From Sphingopyxis sp. (GTDB lineage Bacteria; Pseudomonadota; Alphaproteobacteria; Sphingomonadales; Sphingomonadaceae), in assembly GCA_017745175.1 (NCBI GenBank), contig JAGHZY010000019.1:1-64000 (forward strand): a stretch of 64,000 nucleotides of DNA, read 5' to 3'. Made by a program: the position numbers and the translations under genes. Under the pieces are notes generated by a model. That model saw only the letters and a list, made by a program, of their open reading frames with translations. It ran no database searches and had not been told where the DNA came from. Positions 1-8,864 of this stretch are shown piece by piece; position 1 is the stretch's first letter, and every line of letters begins with the position of its first letter.

Positions 1-244
1 ACTGGATGAAGCGGCTGTCGAGCGGCGACTGCAGATACTCGTCGATCGCCCAAGGGCCCGCCTCGTGCGCGATGCCGTTCCAGCCGCGCTCCTCTTCCCA
101 GAAGCAGAGCGCCGAGCGGAACACCGCGTCGCCGGCGTCGCCGAACGTGACGAGCCCGGTACCGCCCCGACCGTCGGCAAGCGCGACGACGCTGTTCGTC
201 GTGCCGAAATCGAGGCCGAGCGCGCTTGCGGCCGCCTTGTCCAT
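1..244 (-). CDS. Hsp70/DnaK-family protein (YegD-like), N-terminal part only
   Basis: This is the first 81 or so residues of a gene that runs off the left edge. The start of the protein carries LGLDFGTTNSVVAL, the phosphate-1 motif of the actin/Hsp70 ATPase fold, so an ATP-dependent chaperone-like role in the cytoplasm follows from the family. The residues after it (FWEEERGWNGIAHEAGP) fit stand-alone YegD-type Hsp70 relatives better than DnaK, but the substrate domain is not visible. The ATG at 244 is preceded by GGAG at 251-254. An earlier overlapping ATG at 249 is out of frame. No dnaJ or grpE is nearby. Confidence 0.75.
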   Translation of the reverse strand, partial: MDKAAASALGLDFGTTNSVVALADGRGGTGLVTFGDAGDAVFRSALCFWEEERGWNGIAHEAGPWAIDEYLQSPLDSRFIQ

Positions 245-325
245 GCCATGCTCCTGTGGTCGGGAATCCCTCGCGGGGCGGCGCCTATTGCACAGCGGGC
301 AGGAAGGGGCAAGTTGTCGGGACGG

Positions 326-970
326 TCAGGCGTCGGATCTCCACGCGCGCCAGAAGGTGTCGAGCGCGGCGTCGACGTCATCCTGAAGGCGGGCAAGGTC
401 GTGGCTTTCGGGAAGATTGAGCATCGCGAACTGATAGACGCCCGACTGGCAGAGGCCGGTGAATTGCTGCACCGCGCGCATCGGATCGCCCATCCTCAGT
501 TCGCCGCGCACCATCTTTTCGCCCACCCAGACGGCGGCGCGCGCCTTGCCGCGGCGCGGGCCGCGCTCGTAGAAGGTTTCGGCGAGGTGCGGGAAGCGCT
601 CGGCCTCGCCGACGACGAGGCGAAACAGCGACAGGATCGGCGTCGCGGTCAGCTTGGTCATCAGCAGATTGCCGAAACGCCGCAGCACGTCGGTCACGGG
701 TTCGTCGAGCGGCAGGTCGATCGCGAGCATCTGGCCATATTGCTCGACGATGTCGTCCACGACCGCAGCGAACAGTTCCTCCTTCGACGGGAAATAGGTC
801 CAGAGCGTCGTCTTCGATCCGCCGACCTTGCCGGCGATTGAGGACATGGTCGTCCCCGCATAGCCATTGGCGAAGAAGAGCTCGCGCGCCGCATCGACGA
901 ACGCCTTGCGCCGCGCGGCCGCCGCATCGTCGAGGGTAGGCGTACTATCTGGTATCATTTCGATTGACAA
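326..970 (-). CDS. TetR/AcrR family transcriptional regulator
   Basis: A TetR-type repressor of about 214 residues. The N-terminal helix-turn-helix (about residues 20-65) reads through ELFFANGYAGTTMSSIA and SKTTLWTYFPSKEELFAAV, typical of the family. The rest is the variable ligand-binding and dimerisation half. It is divergent from the efflux operon starting at 1024 and probably represses it and itself. I place the start at the TTG at 970, because GGAGG (976-980) sits 5 nt before it. The ATG at 958 has no ribosome-binding site at a useful distance, and an ATG at 997 would run through the operator-like site. The inducer is unknown. Family certain, target inferred from position. Confidence 0.85.
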   Translation of the reverse strand: MSIEMIPDSTPTLDDAAAARRKAFVDAARELFFANGYAGTTMSSIAGKVGGSKTTLWTYFPSKEELFAAVVDDIVEQYGQMLAIDLPLDEPVTDVLRRFGNLLMTKLTATPILSLFRLVVGEAERFPHLAETFYERGPRRGKARAAVWVGEKMVRGELRMGDPMRAVQQFTGLCQSGVYQFAMLNLPESHDLARLQDDVDAALDTFWRAWRSDA

Positions 971-1013
971 CGCATCCTCCAAAGTCCATTTGCCCATGAT
1001 ACCAGCTAGTATC
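941..1013. promoter_or_regulatory. Pair of operator-like sites between tetR and the efflux operon
   Basis: Positions 998-1013 hold GATACCAGCTAGTATC, a 16-bp inverted repeat with one mismatched pair. A related sequence, GATACCAGATAGTACG read on the minus strand, lies at 941-956 inside the first codons of the TetR gene. The two share 13 of 16 bases. One site abuts the start of the outer-membrane factor gene and the other the regulator start, as expected for a TetR repressor acting on both directions. Binding is inferred. Confidence 0.5.
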
Positions 1014-1023
1014 GTTGGAAGCC

Positions 1024-2451
1024 ATGCCCCGATCATTATTTGTTACAACCGCGGTTATCGCCCTGCTGGCAGGCTGCGCAAGCGTTCCCGACCTCGGGCC
1101 AAAGCCGGTCGTGGCTGCGCCCGAGTCGTTCGGGTCGCGCGCGACGCTGGGCGGGCCCCAAGGCGCCTGGCCGGCGGAAGGCTGGTGGCAGGGGTTCGGC
1201 GATGCGCAGCTCGGTGCCCTGATAGGCGAGGGGCTGAAGGATTCGCCCGAGGTCGCGATCGCTGCCGCGCGTGTCCGCGCGGCCGAGGCGATGGCGCAGC
1301 AGGCGGGCGCCACGCTGCTGCCGCGCGTCGGCGCCGAAGCGAGCGCGGGCGGGGTCCAGCAAAGCAAGAATATGGGCATTCCGCCCGATTTCGTGCCCGA
1401 CGGCATTCAGGATACCGGCCATATCGCGGCGACCCTCAGCTTCGATCTCGACCTGTGGGGTCGCAACCGCGCGGCGCTCGCGGCGGCCACGTCCGAGGCC
1501 GAGGCGGCGCGCGTCGACGAGGCGCAGGCGCGACTGATGCTGACGACGGGAATCGCGGCCGCTTACGCCGATCTCGACGGCTATTATCGCGCGCTCGATA
1601 CCGCGAACGAGGCCGTTCGCGTTCGCACCGCGAGCGCGAAGCTGTCGGGCGACCGCGCGCGTGCCGGGATCGAAAATCAGGCGAGCCAGCGGCAGGCCGA
1701 GAGCCGCGCCGCGTCGTCGCGCGCCGACGTCGTCGCGCTCGAGGAAGCGATCGCGACGACGCGCAACCGGATCGCCGCGCTGCTTGGCGCCGGGCCCGAC
1801 CGCGGGCAGTCGATCGCGCGCCCGCAACTGGTGCGGCCGTCGCTGGGCCTGCCGGCGAATGCCGGGATCGACCTTATCGGTCGCCGGCCCGACATCATCG
1901 CGGCGCGTCTGCGGTCCGAAGCCGCGGCAAAGCGCATCGACGTCGCGCGCGCCGATTTCTATCCGAATATCAGCCTCTCGGCGCTCGTCGGGCTCCAGTC
2001 GCTCGGCCTGTCGAACCTTTTCAGATCGGGGTCCGAATATGGCAATGGCGGCGCCGCGATCAGCCTGCCGATCTTTGAAGGCGGGCGCCTTCAGGGCCGT
2101 TATCGCGGCTCGCGTGCCGATTATGATGTGGCGGTTGCGACCTATGACCGGACACTTGTGGGCGCGCTGCGTGACGTCGCCGATATCGTCGCGAGCCGCG
2201 CGGCGACCGAACGCCAGCTTGCCGGACGCCGCGAAGCGCTCGCCGCCGCTGCCGAGGCGTCGAAGCTCGCCGAACTGCGTTACCGCGCCGGCCTGTCGAA
2301 CCAGATTGTCCAGCTCACCGCCGAGGACAGCATGGTCGCCTTGAGCCGCACCGTCGCCGACCTCGAAGCGCGCCGGCTCGCCCTCGATATCGCGCTGATC
2401 CGCGCGCTTGGCGGCGGATATCGCGCGCAAAACCCGACAGGAGACGAATGA
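1024..2451 (+). CDS. Efflux RND/EmrAB-type outer membrane lipoprotein, NodT/OprM family
   Basis: The outer-membrane channel of a tripartite drug exporter, 475 residues. The start MPRSLFVTTAVIALLAGC is a lipoprotein signal peptide with lipobox LLAGC, the lipidated cysteine being residue 18. The body has the two repeated coiled-coil halves of OEP/TolC proteins, including GIENQASQRQAESRAASS in the first repeat and AELRYRAGLSNQIVQLTAED in the second, and VGRRPDI-type sequence (LIGRRPDIIAARLR) characteristic of NodT proteins. A TTG in frame at 1015 would add three residues. I prefer the ATG at 1024 because it gives a compact signal peptide. Its stop overlaps the next start (ATGA at 2448), so it is translationally coupled to the membrane fusion gene. 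Confidence 0.93.
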   Translation: MPRSLFVTTAVIALLAGCASVPDLGPKPVVAAPESFGSRATLGGPQGAWPAEGWWQGFGDAQLGALIGEGLKDSPEVAIAAARVRAAEAMAQQAGATLLPRVGAEASAGGVQQSKNMGIPPDFVPDGIQDTGHIAATLSFDLDLWGRNRAALAAATSEAEAARVDEAQARLMLTTGIAAAYADLDGYYRALDTANEAVRVRTASAKLSGDRARAGIENQASQRQAESRAASSRADVVALEEAIATTRNRIAALLGAGPDRGQSIARPQLVRPSLGLPANAGIDLIGRRPDIIAARLRSEAAAKRIDVARADFYPNISLSALVGLQSLGLSNLFRSGSEYGNGGAAISLPIFEGGRLQGRYRGSRADYDVAVATYDRTLVGALRDVADIVASRAATERQLAGRREALAAAAEASKLAELRYRAGLSNQIVQLTAEDSMVALSRTVADLEARRLALDIALIRALGGGYRAQNPTGDE

Positions 2452-3608
2452 TGGCCGACGAAACGGCTGCAGCCGCAACCGACACTCCCGAAACCACCGA
2501 AACGACTTCCGAAAACAATGGAGCGAAGCGCGCGAAACTGTTGCGCATCCTCGCGATCGTCGTGGTGACGGTCGCGATCCTGTGGAGTCTCTGGTATTTC
2601 CTCACGCAAGCCGGGCGCGTGCACACCGACAATGCCTATGTGGGGGCGGACTCGGCGCAGGTGACCGCGCTGATCGCTGGCCCGGTCAAGGAGGTACGCG
2701 TCAGCGGCACGCAGGCGGTGAAGAAGGGCGACATCCTTGTCATCCTCGACGATGCCGACCAGCGGATCGCGGTCGCCGACGCCGAGGCGGCATTGCGCCT
2801 CGCGCGCCAGCGTTATGGCCAGGCAGACGCCAACGCCGATGCGGCGCGGGCGCGCGTCACGGCGCGCGGTGCCGAAATTGCGCAGGCGCGGGCGCGGCTG
2901 CGCGATGCGAATGCGACGGTCGAGCGTGCGCGCGCCGAACTGGCAAGGCGCGAAAGCATCGCGGGCACGGGCGCGGTGTCGGGCGAGGAACTCACAGCGG
3001 CGCGTGCGGCGCTGGCGTCGGCGTCGGCGGCGCGCGACCTTGCAGCGGCGGGCATCGCCTCGGCCGAGGCGACGCGCGGGTCGGCGAGCGGTGATCTCGG
3101 CGCCGCCGAAGCCGTCGTGCGCGGCACGACGATCAACACCGCGCCCGATGTCGCGGCAGCCGAGGCGCGGCTCGAAAAGGCGAAGCTCGACCTCGCGCGC
3201 ACCGTGCTGCGCGCACCCGTCGACGGCATCGTCACCAACCGGCAGGTGCAGGTCGGGCAGCGGATCGCCGCGGGCGCGCCGATCATGGTGATCGTCCCGA
3301 TCAGCACCGCCTATGTCGACGCCAATTTCAAGGAAAGCCAGTTCAAGGATATTCGCATCGGCCAGCCGGTCGAGCTGACGTCGGACTATTATGGCGGCGA
3401 CGTCGTCTATCGCGGCAAGGTGACCGGCATCGCCGGCGGCACCGGCGCGGCCTTCTCGCTGATCCCCGCGCAGAATGCGACGGGTAACTGGGTGAAGGTT
3501 GTCCAGCGCCTGCCGGTGCGCATCGCGCTCGATCCGAAGCAGCTCAAGGAGCATCCGCTGCGCGTCGGGCTGTCGATGGAAGCCACGATCGACACGCGCG
3601 GCAACTGA
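2448..3608 (+). CDS. HlyD/EmrA family membrane fusion protein of the efflux system
   Basis: The periplasmic adaptor linking the inner-membrane transporter at 3612 to the outer-membrane factor at 1024. 386 residues. A single N-terminal membrane segment lies at about 28-50. VHTDNAYVGADSAQVTALIAGPV begins the first half of the biotinyl-lipoyl-like domain. A long alanine/arginine-rich coiled coil follows (about 105-235), and the second lipoyl half contains LRAPVDGIVTNRQVQVGQ. ISTAYVDANFKESQFKDI is the beta-barrel domain typical of EmrA. Two adjacent ATGs (2448 and 2451) could start it. The first overlaps the upstream stop. The substrate cannot be read from the sequence. Confidence 0.93.
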   Translation: MMADETAAAATDTPETTETTSENNGAKRAKLLRILAIVVVTVAILWSLWYFLTQAGRVHTDNAYVGADSAQVTALIAGPVKEVRVSGTQAVKKGDILVILDDADQRIAVADAEAALRLARQRYGQADANADAARARVTARGAEIAQARARLRDANATVERARAELARRESIAGTGAVSGEELTAARAALASASAARDLAAAGIASAEATRGSASGDLGAAEAVVRGTTINTAPDVAAAEARLEKAKLDLARTVLRAPVDGIVTNRQVQVGQRIAAGAPIMVIVPISTAYVDANFKESQFKDIRIGQPVELTSDYYGGDVVYRGKVTGIAGGTGAAFSLIPAQNATGNWVKVVQRLPVRIALDPKQLKEHPLRVGLSMEATIDTRGN

Positions 3609-3611
3609 GCC

Positions 3612-5162
3612 ATGGCCAGCGCCGCCGCCCCCGCCTCCGTCATCCCCGCCGAGCCGCAACCGCTGACCGGCGTGCGGCTGCTCGTCGCTGCCTTCGCGCT
3701 CGCGCTCGCCAATTTTGTTGTCGTGCTCGACACGACGATCGCCAATGTATCCGTGCCGCATATCGCGGGCGGGCTCGCGGTGTCGCCCACCCAGGGGACC
3801 TGGGTGATCACCAGCTATGCGGTCGCCGACGCGATCAGCGTGCCGCTCACCGGCTGGCTCGCGATGCGTTTCGGCACCGTGCGCTGGTTCATGATCTCGA
3901 TCATCGGCTTCGGAATCTTCTCTTTCCTTTGCGGCGTATCGCGCACGCTCGATGCCCTCGTGCTCTTTCGCGTGCTGCAGGGGCTTGCGGGCGGCCCGCT
4001 GATGCCGCTGTCGCAGATCTTGCTGCTGCGCATCTTCCCGAAAGAAAAGGCCGGTATCGGGCTTGCAATCTGGGCGATGACGACGACCACTGCACCGATC
4101 CTGGGGCCGATCCTCGGCGGCACGATCAGCGACAACTGGACCTGGCCATGGATCTTTTTCATCAACCTGCCCGTCGTCGCAATCTGCGCGTTCGGCGTGT
4201 TCACGCTGCTGACGCCATATGAGACGAAGCGCGCCAGGGCGCGGATCGACGTGATCGGCCTGATCCTGCTCGTCGTGTCGGTCGGCGCGTTCCAGATCAT
4301 GCTCGACACCGGACGCGAACATGACTGGTTCGGGTCGACATGGATCATAGGGCTGGCGATCGTCGCCGCGATCAGCTTCGCCGCTTTCGTGATCTGGGAA
4401 CTCACCGACGCCAATCCGGTTGTGAATTTGCGTATCTTCCGCTTCCGCGGCTTCAGTTTCGCGACGATGGCAATCTCGCTCGGATTCGGTGCCTTCTTCG
4501 CGCAGGTCGTGCTGACGCCCTTGTGGCTCCAGCAGGTCGCGGGCTATACCGCGACCGAGACCGGCTTCATCGTCGCCTGGCTCGGCGTGTTCGCAGTGCT
4601 CCTGTCGCCGGTCGCAGCGGGGCTGATCACCAAGATAGACGTGCGCCTCACCATCTCTGCCGGCATTCTCTGGATGGCGGTGATGTCGATCCTGCGCGCG
4701 AGCTGGAATGCCGATGTCGGTTACTGGACGCTCGCGCTGCCGCACATATTGCAGGGGATCGGCATGCCCTTCTTCTTCGTCGGGCTGACCGCGCTCGCGC
4801 TGAGTTCGGTGCCCGCGCAGCATCAGACGTCGGCAGCAGGCTTGATGAGCTTCCTGCGCACGCTATGCGGGGCGATCGGCACCGCGATCGCGACGACCGC
4901 GTGGGACGATGCCAGCCGGGTCTCGCGGTCGGAGCTCGTCTCCTCGCTTAACAATCCCGAGGCGACGATGACCTCGCTGCAGAATGCCGGTTTCACGCTC
5001 GAACAGGCACGCGCCACGATCGAGCGATTGGTCGAGGTGCAGGCCTCCACGCTCGGGGTGCTGCACCTGTTCCTCGCGTCGGGGGTCGTGTTCGTGATCG
5101 CCGCGATTTCAGTGTGGCTCGCGCCGCGACCGAAACAGATTTCGATGGGCGGCGGACACTGA
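3612..5162 (+). CDS. DHA2 family major facilitator drug exporter, EmrB/QacA type
   Basis: A proton-driven multidrug exporter of 516 residues with about 14 predicted membrane helices. LDTTIANVSVPHIAGGL near residue 40 is the DHA2 motif in helix 1. PILGGTISDNWTWPWIFFINLP near 160-182 is the antiporter region with the characteristic WPWIFFIN sequence of EmrB proteins. It closes the three-gene operon, 3 nt after the adaptor gene. An inverted repeat (GCGTTTTC at 5163 and GAAAACGC at 5199) follows the stop and may act in termination. Family certain, substrate unknown. Confidence 0.95.
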   Translation: MASAAAPASVIPAEPQPLTGVRLLVAAFALALANFVVVLDTTIANVSVPHIAGGLAVSPTQGTWVITSYAVADAISVPLTGWLAMRFGTVRWFMISIIGFGIFSFLCGVSRTLDALVLFRVLQGLAGGPLMPLSQILLLRIFPKEKAGIGLAIWAMTTTTAPILGPILGGTISDNWTWPWIFFINLPVVAICAFGVFTLLTPYETKRARARIDVIGLILLVVSVGAFQIMLDTGREHDWFGSTWIIGLAIVAAISFAAFVIWELTDANPVVNLRIFRFRGFSFATMAISLGFGAFFAQVVLTPLWLQQVAGYTATETGFIVAWLGVFAVLLSPVAAGLITKIDVRLTISAGILWMAVMSILRASWNADVGYWTLALPHILQGIGMPFFFVGLTALALSSVPAQHQTSAAGLMSFLRTLCGAIGTAIATTAWDDASRVSRSELVSSLNNPEATMTSLQNAGFTLEQARATIERLVEVQASTLGVLHLFLASGVVFVIAAISVWLAPRPKQISMGGGH

Positions 5163-5223
5163 GCGTTTTCAGGTCAGGCAGGATCGCTTGACGACCCGGA
5201 AAACGCCGCAAAACAAGACGCCG

Positions 5224-5655
5224 CTATTTGGCGAAGAGCTGGGCCAGATCGGCAAAGGCCTTGAACTCGAGCGCATTGCCCGCAGGATCGTGGAAGAACA
5301 TCGTCGACTGCTCGCCCGGCTGGCCGGGGAAGCGCGTATGGGGCTCGATCACGAACGCTGTGCCCGCCGCCTTGAGCCGGTCAGCGAGCGCCTGCCATTC
5401 GGCGGGCGGCAGCACGACGCCGAAATGCGGCACCGGCACATCACGCCCGTCGACCGGATTATGCGCTGCGGCCACGCGCGGCGCGTCGACGCGATGTGCG
5501 ACGATCTGGTGCCCGTAAAGGTTGAAGTCGATCCAATCGGGATCGCTGCGCCCCTCGGGGCAACCGAGGATCGTGCCATAGAAATGGCGCGCGGCGTCGA
5601 GGTCGTCGACGGGAAATGCGATGTGAAAGGGGGCAAGACCGGGCATCCACCCCAT
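5224..5655 (-). CDS. VOC superfamily protein (glyoxalase/dioxygenase fold)
   Basis: About 143 residues with the paired beta-alpha-beta-beta-beta units of the vicinal oxygen chelate fold: [29 protein letters not shown] in the first unit and [16 protein letters not shown] in the second. The early His (HIAFPV), the middle His (PHFGVVL) and the Glu of NALEFK are plausible metal ligands. The family spans glyoxalase I, extradiol dioxygenases and resistance proteins, so the reaction is not assigned. Starts at 5664 (GTG), 5655 and 5646 are possible. I use the ATG at 5655, without a strong ribosome-binding site to decide. It is convergent with the efflux operon. Confidence 0.8.
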   Translation of the reverse strand: MGWMPGLAPFHIAFPVDDLDAARHFYGTILGCPEGRSDPDWIDFNLYGHQIVAHRVDAPRVAAAHNPVDGRDVPVPHFGVVLPPAEWQALADRLKAAGTAFVIEPHTRFPGQPGEQSTMFFHDPAGNALEFKAFADLAQLFAK

Positions 5656-5726
5656 TTGCCGCACCGCCGCGCAATATGCCAGCCCGGGACTTGGGCTAGG
5701 GCGCCGAACATGCTAGGCGCGCGCGC

Positions 5727-7601
5727 ATGCTGACAATCAACGCAATCACTGTACGCCTTGGCGGGCGCGCCATCCTCGAACGCGCCACCGCGAGCCTGCC
5801 GGCCAAAAGCCGCGTCGGGCTGATCGGGCGCAACGGCGCGGGCAAATCGACGCTGATGAAGGTGATGATCGGCCAGCTCGAGGCCGACGAGGGCAGCATC
5901 GACATGCCGCGCAAGACGCGCGTCGGCTATATCGCGCAGGAAGCGCCGAACGGCACCGCAACGCCGTTCGACACCGTGCTCGCCGCCGACACCGAACGCG
6001 CCGAATTGCTTGCCGCGTCAGAGACCGAACAGGATCCCGACAAGCTCGGCGATATCCACGAACGGCTGATTGCGATCGACGCCTATACCGCGCCCGCGCG
6101 CGCCGCGCGCATCCTGATCGGGCTCGGCTTCGACGAGGATATGCAGGGCCAGCCGCTTGACAGCTTCTCGGGCGGGTGGAAGATGCGCGTTGCGCTCGCG
6201 GCTTTGCTCTTCTCCGAACCCGATCTGCTGCTGCTCGACGAACCCTCGAACCACCTCGACCTCGAAGCGACGCTGTGGCTCGAGAATTTCCTCCGCGCCT
6301 ATCCCGGGCAGCTCGTCGTGATCAGCCACGAGCGCGACCTGCTCAACAATGTCGTCGACAATATCCTCCACCTCGAAGGCGGCAAGGTGACGCTCTACGC
6401 GGGCGGCTATGACGCGTTCGAGCGCCAGCGTGCCGAACGCGCGGCGCAGCTCGCGGCAGCGAAGGCGTCGCAGGACGCGCAGCGCGCCAAGCTACAGGAT
6501 TATGTCGCGCGCAACAGCGCGCGCGCCTCGACCGCGAAGCAGGCACAGTCGCGCGCGAAGCTGCTCGCCAAGATGCAGCCGATCGCCGCGCTCGCCGAGG
6601 ACCAGACGCTCGCGTTCGATTTTCCGAGCCCCGACGAACTCAAACCGCCGCTGATCACGCTCGACCTCGCGAGCGTGGGGTATGCGGAACGCCCTGTGCT
6701 CCAGCGGCTGAACCTGCGTATCGATCCCGACGATCGCATCGCGCTGCTCGGGCGTAACGGCAACGGCAAGACGACGCTCGCGCGCCTGCTCGCGGCGCAG
6801 CTTGCGCCGATGGCGGGCGCGATGGCGGCGTCGGGCAAGATGCGCGTCGGTTATTTCACCCAATATCAGGTCGAGGAACTCGACGGCAGCGACACCCCGC
6901 TCGCGCATATGACGCGCGTGATGGAGGGCAAGACGCAGGGCGCGATCCGCGCGCAGCTCGGCCGTTTCGGCTTCTCGGGCAACAAGGCGACGACCGAGGT
7001 CGCGAAGCTGTCGGGCGGCGAGCGCGCGCGGCTGGCGCTCGCGCTGATCACGCGCGACGCGCCGCATCTTCTCATCCTCGACGAACCGACCAACCACTTG
7101 GACGTCGATGCGCGCGAAGCGCTGGTGCAGGCCTTGAACGGCTTTGAGGGCGCGGTGGTCCTGGTCAGCCACGATCGCCACATGCTCGAACTCACCGCCG
7201 ACCGGCTCGTGCTCGTCGACGACGGCACGGCACGCGAATATTCGGGCAGCATGGACGATTATGTCGACATGATCCTCGGCAAGGGGCCGCAGAAGGATCG
7301 CGTGTCGAAGGCCGACAAGAAGGAAGACCGCAAGGCTGCCGCCGCGGCGCGCGAGGCCGCCGCGAAGATCAGGAAGGACGTCTCGGATGCCGAGGCCGAT
7401 CTTGCCAAATATGAAGTCGTCCTCTCGGCTATCGACCGCGCGATGTTCGACCCGCAGGGCGCGGCGAGCGAATATAAGGGGCTGACGATGAGCGAGCTGT
7501 CGCAGCGGCGCGGCAAGATCGTCGCGGCGCAGGAAGCCGCGGAGGCACGCTGGATCGCTGCGAGCGAAGCGCTGGAAGCGTTTGAGGCGGCTGCGGCGTA
7601 G
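5727..7601 (+). CDS. ABC-F family ATPase (Uup/YheS type)
   Basis: A soluble protein of 624 residues with two ABC ATPase domains and no membrane segments. Domain 1 has Walker A GRNGAGKST (about 36), signature FSGGWKMR and Walker B LLLLDEPSNHLDL. The second has GRNGNGKTT (about 343), LSGGERARLAL and LLILDEPTNHLDV. Between them is the P-site tRNA interaction motif region (QRAERAAQLAAAKASQDAQ and following). ABC-F proteins bind the ribosomal E site and act in translation or antibiotic protection. The C-terminal tail is a charged coiled coil (KADKKEDRKAAAAAREA), as in Uup/YheS proteins. The gene is monocistronic and followed by a dispersed repeat. Confidence 0.93.
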   Translation: MLTINAITVRLGGRAILERATASLPAKSRVGLIGRNGAGKSTLMKVMIGQLEADEGSIDMPRKTRVGYIAQEAPNGTATPFDTVLAADTERAELLAASETEQDPDKLGDIHERLIAIDAYTAPARAARILIGLGFDEDMQGQPLDSFSGGWKMRVALAALLFSEPDLLLLDEPSNHLDLEATLWLENFLRAYPGQLVVISHERDLLNNVVDNILHLEGGKVTLYAGGYDAFERQRAERAAQLAAAKASQDAQRAKLQDYVARNSARASTAKQAQSRAKLLAKMQPIAALAEDQTLAFDFPSPDELKPPLITLDLASVGYAERPVLQRLNLRIDPDDRIALLGRNGNGKTTLARLLAAQLAPMAGAMAASGKMRVGYFTQYQVEELDGSDTPLAHMTRVMEGKTQGAIRAQLGRFGFSGNKATTEVAKLSGGERARLALALITRDAPHLLILDEPTNHLDVDAREALVQALNGFEGAVVLVSHDRHMLELTADRLVLVDDGTAREYSGSMDDYVDMILGKGPQKDRVSKADKKEDRKAAAAAREAAAKIRKDVSDAEADLAKYEVVLSAIDRAMFDPQGAASEYKGLTMSELSQRRGKIVAAQEAAEARWIAASEALEAFEAAAA

Positions 7602-7619
7602 AATGCCATCCTCCCTGCC

Positions 7620-7693
7620 GTCACCCCGGACTTGATCCGGGGTCCCGACTACCGACGCGGCGATGGATGCCGGATCAAGTCCGGCATGACGAA
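7620..7693. repeat. Dispersed inverted-repeat element, copy 1
   Basis: GTCACCCCGGACTTGATCC near the left end is mirrored by CCGGATCAAGTCCGG toward the right, separated by about 25 nt, so the RNA would fold into a long hairpin. Similar copies lie at 9438, 24270, 43521 and 48219. The element sits just after the ABC-F gene and may also end its transcript. No coding content. Confidence 0.85.
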
Positions 7694-7743
7694 GCTGTCA
7701 TTGGTTGCCCCGCATTGACTCCACAACTGCAATCCATCATAAT

Positions 7744-7759
7744 AGTTTCAATTGAAACT
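7744..7759. promoter_or_regulatory. Perfect 16-bp palindrome upstream of hppD
   Basis: AGTTTCAATTGAAACT is a perfect palindrome in an otherwise GC-rich region, 16 bp before the hppD start codon. Its position fits an operator that would block transcription of the tyrosine degradation genes. Symmetric AT-rich sites of this kind are bound by MarR- or Lrp-like dimers; which regulator is involved cannot be told, and none is encoded next to it. Confidence 0.55.
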
Positions 7760-7775
7760 AGATGGGAAGATGATC

Positions 7776-8864
7776 ATGGCCGACCTGTTCGACAATCCGT
7801 TGGGCCTCGACGGCTTCGAATTCGTCGAATTTTCAGCTCCTGAAAAGGGCATTCTCGAACCCGTGTTCGAAGCGATGGGCTTCACGCTGATCGCACGCCA
7901 CCGTTCGAAGGACGTCCAGCTATGGCGCCAGGGCGGCATCAACCTCATCGCCAATTACGAACCCAAATCGCCCGCGGCCTATTTCGCCGCCGAGCACGGC
8001 CCGTCGGCGTGCGGTATGGGCTGGCGCGTGCGCGATGCGGCCAAGGCCTATGCAGAGGCGATCGAGCGTGGTGCCGAGCCGGTTGAGGTCAATCCGGGTC
8101 CGATGGAACTGCGCCTCCCCGCGATTCGCGGCATCGGCGGCTCGATCATCTATCTGATCGACCGCTATGGCGACGACCTCGGCATCTACGACATCGATTT
8201 CATCTATGAAGACGGCGTTGATCGCCATCCGGTCGGCGCGGGCATGCAGCTGATCGATCATCTGACGCACAATGTCTATGGCGGCCGCATGGCGCATTGG
8301 GCGGCTTTTTATGAGCGCATCGCGGGCTTCCGCGAAATCCGCTATTTCGACATCAAGGGCGAATATACCGGCCTGACCTCGAAGGCGATGACCGCCCCCG
8401 ACGGCAAGATCCGCATCCCGCTCAACGAAGAGGGCGCGGGCGGCAAGGGCCAGATCGAGGAATATCTGCGCGCCTATAATGGCGAGGGTATCCAGCATAT
8501 CGCGTTCAGCTGCGACGACCTTTACGCCGCGTGGGACAAATTGAAGGCGCTGGGCAACCCCTTCGCGCCCGCACCGCCGGCAACCTATTACGAAATGCTC
8601 GAAGACCGCCTGCCCGGCCATGGCGAGTCGGTCGAGGGCCTCCAGTCGCGCGGCATCCTGCTCGACGGGTCGACGACCGAAGGCGATCCGCGGCTGCTGC
8701 TCCAGATTTTCGGCCAGACCGTGATCGGCCCCGTCTTCTTCGAGTTCATCCAGCGCAAGAAGGACGAAGGCTTCGGCGAGGGCAATTTCACCGCACTGTT
8801 CAAATCGATGGAAATGGACCAGATTCGCCGCGGAGCCCTGACTGTCGAGGAACCCGCCGAATGA
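7776..8864 (+). CDS. hppD: 4-hydroxyphenylpyruvate dioxygenase
   Basis: A cytoplasmic Fe(II) enzyme that converts 4-hydroxyphenylpyruvate to homogentisate in tyrosine breakdown. 362 residues, the family's usual length, built from two VOC halves. The three iron ligands are visible in the C-terminal half: His162 (LIDHLTHNV), His241 (GIQHIAFS) and Glu323 (VFFEFIQRK). [19 protein letters not shown] is the strongly conserved C-terminal signature. The ATG at 7776 is chosen because GGGA (7764-7767) is 8 nt before it; a TTG at 7752 and an ATG at 7770 also lie in frame. It overlaps the next gene by 4 nt. Confidence 0.95.
   Translation: MADLFDNPLGLDGFEFVEFSAPEKGILEPVFEAMGFTLIARHRSKDVQLWRQGGINLIANYEPKSPAAYFAAEHGPSACGMGWRVRDAAKAYAEAIERGAEPVEVNPGPMELRLPAIRGIGGSIIYLIDRYGDDLGIYDIDFIYEDGVDRHPVGAGMQLIDHLTHNVYGGRMAHWAAFYERIAGFREIRYFDIKGEYTGLTSKAMTAPDGKIRIPLNEEGAGGKGQIEEYLRAYNGEGIQHIAFSCDDLYAAWDKLKALGNPFAPAPPATYYEMLEDRLPGHGESVEGLQSRGILLDGSTTEGDPRLLLQIFGQTVIGPVFFEFIQRKKDEGFGEGNFTALFKSMEMDQIRRGALTVEEPAE

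Noticed and set aside
2280-4823. A very long open frame on the minus strand opposite the efflux genes
   Set aside because: Its composition (runs of Arg, Asp, His, Gln) is that of an antisense shadow of GC-rich codons, and it crosses three well-supported genes on the plus strand.
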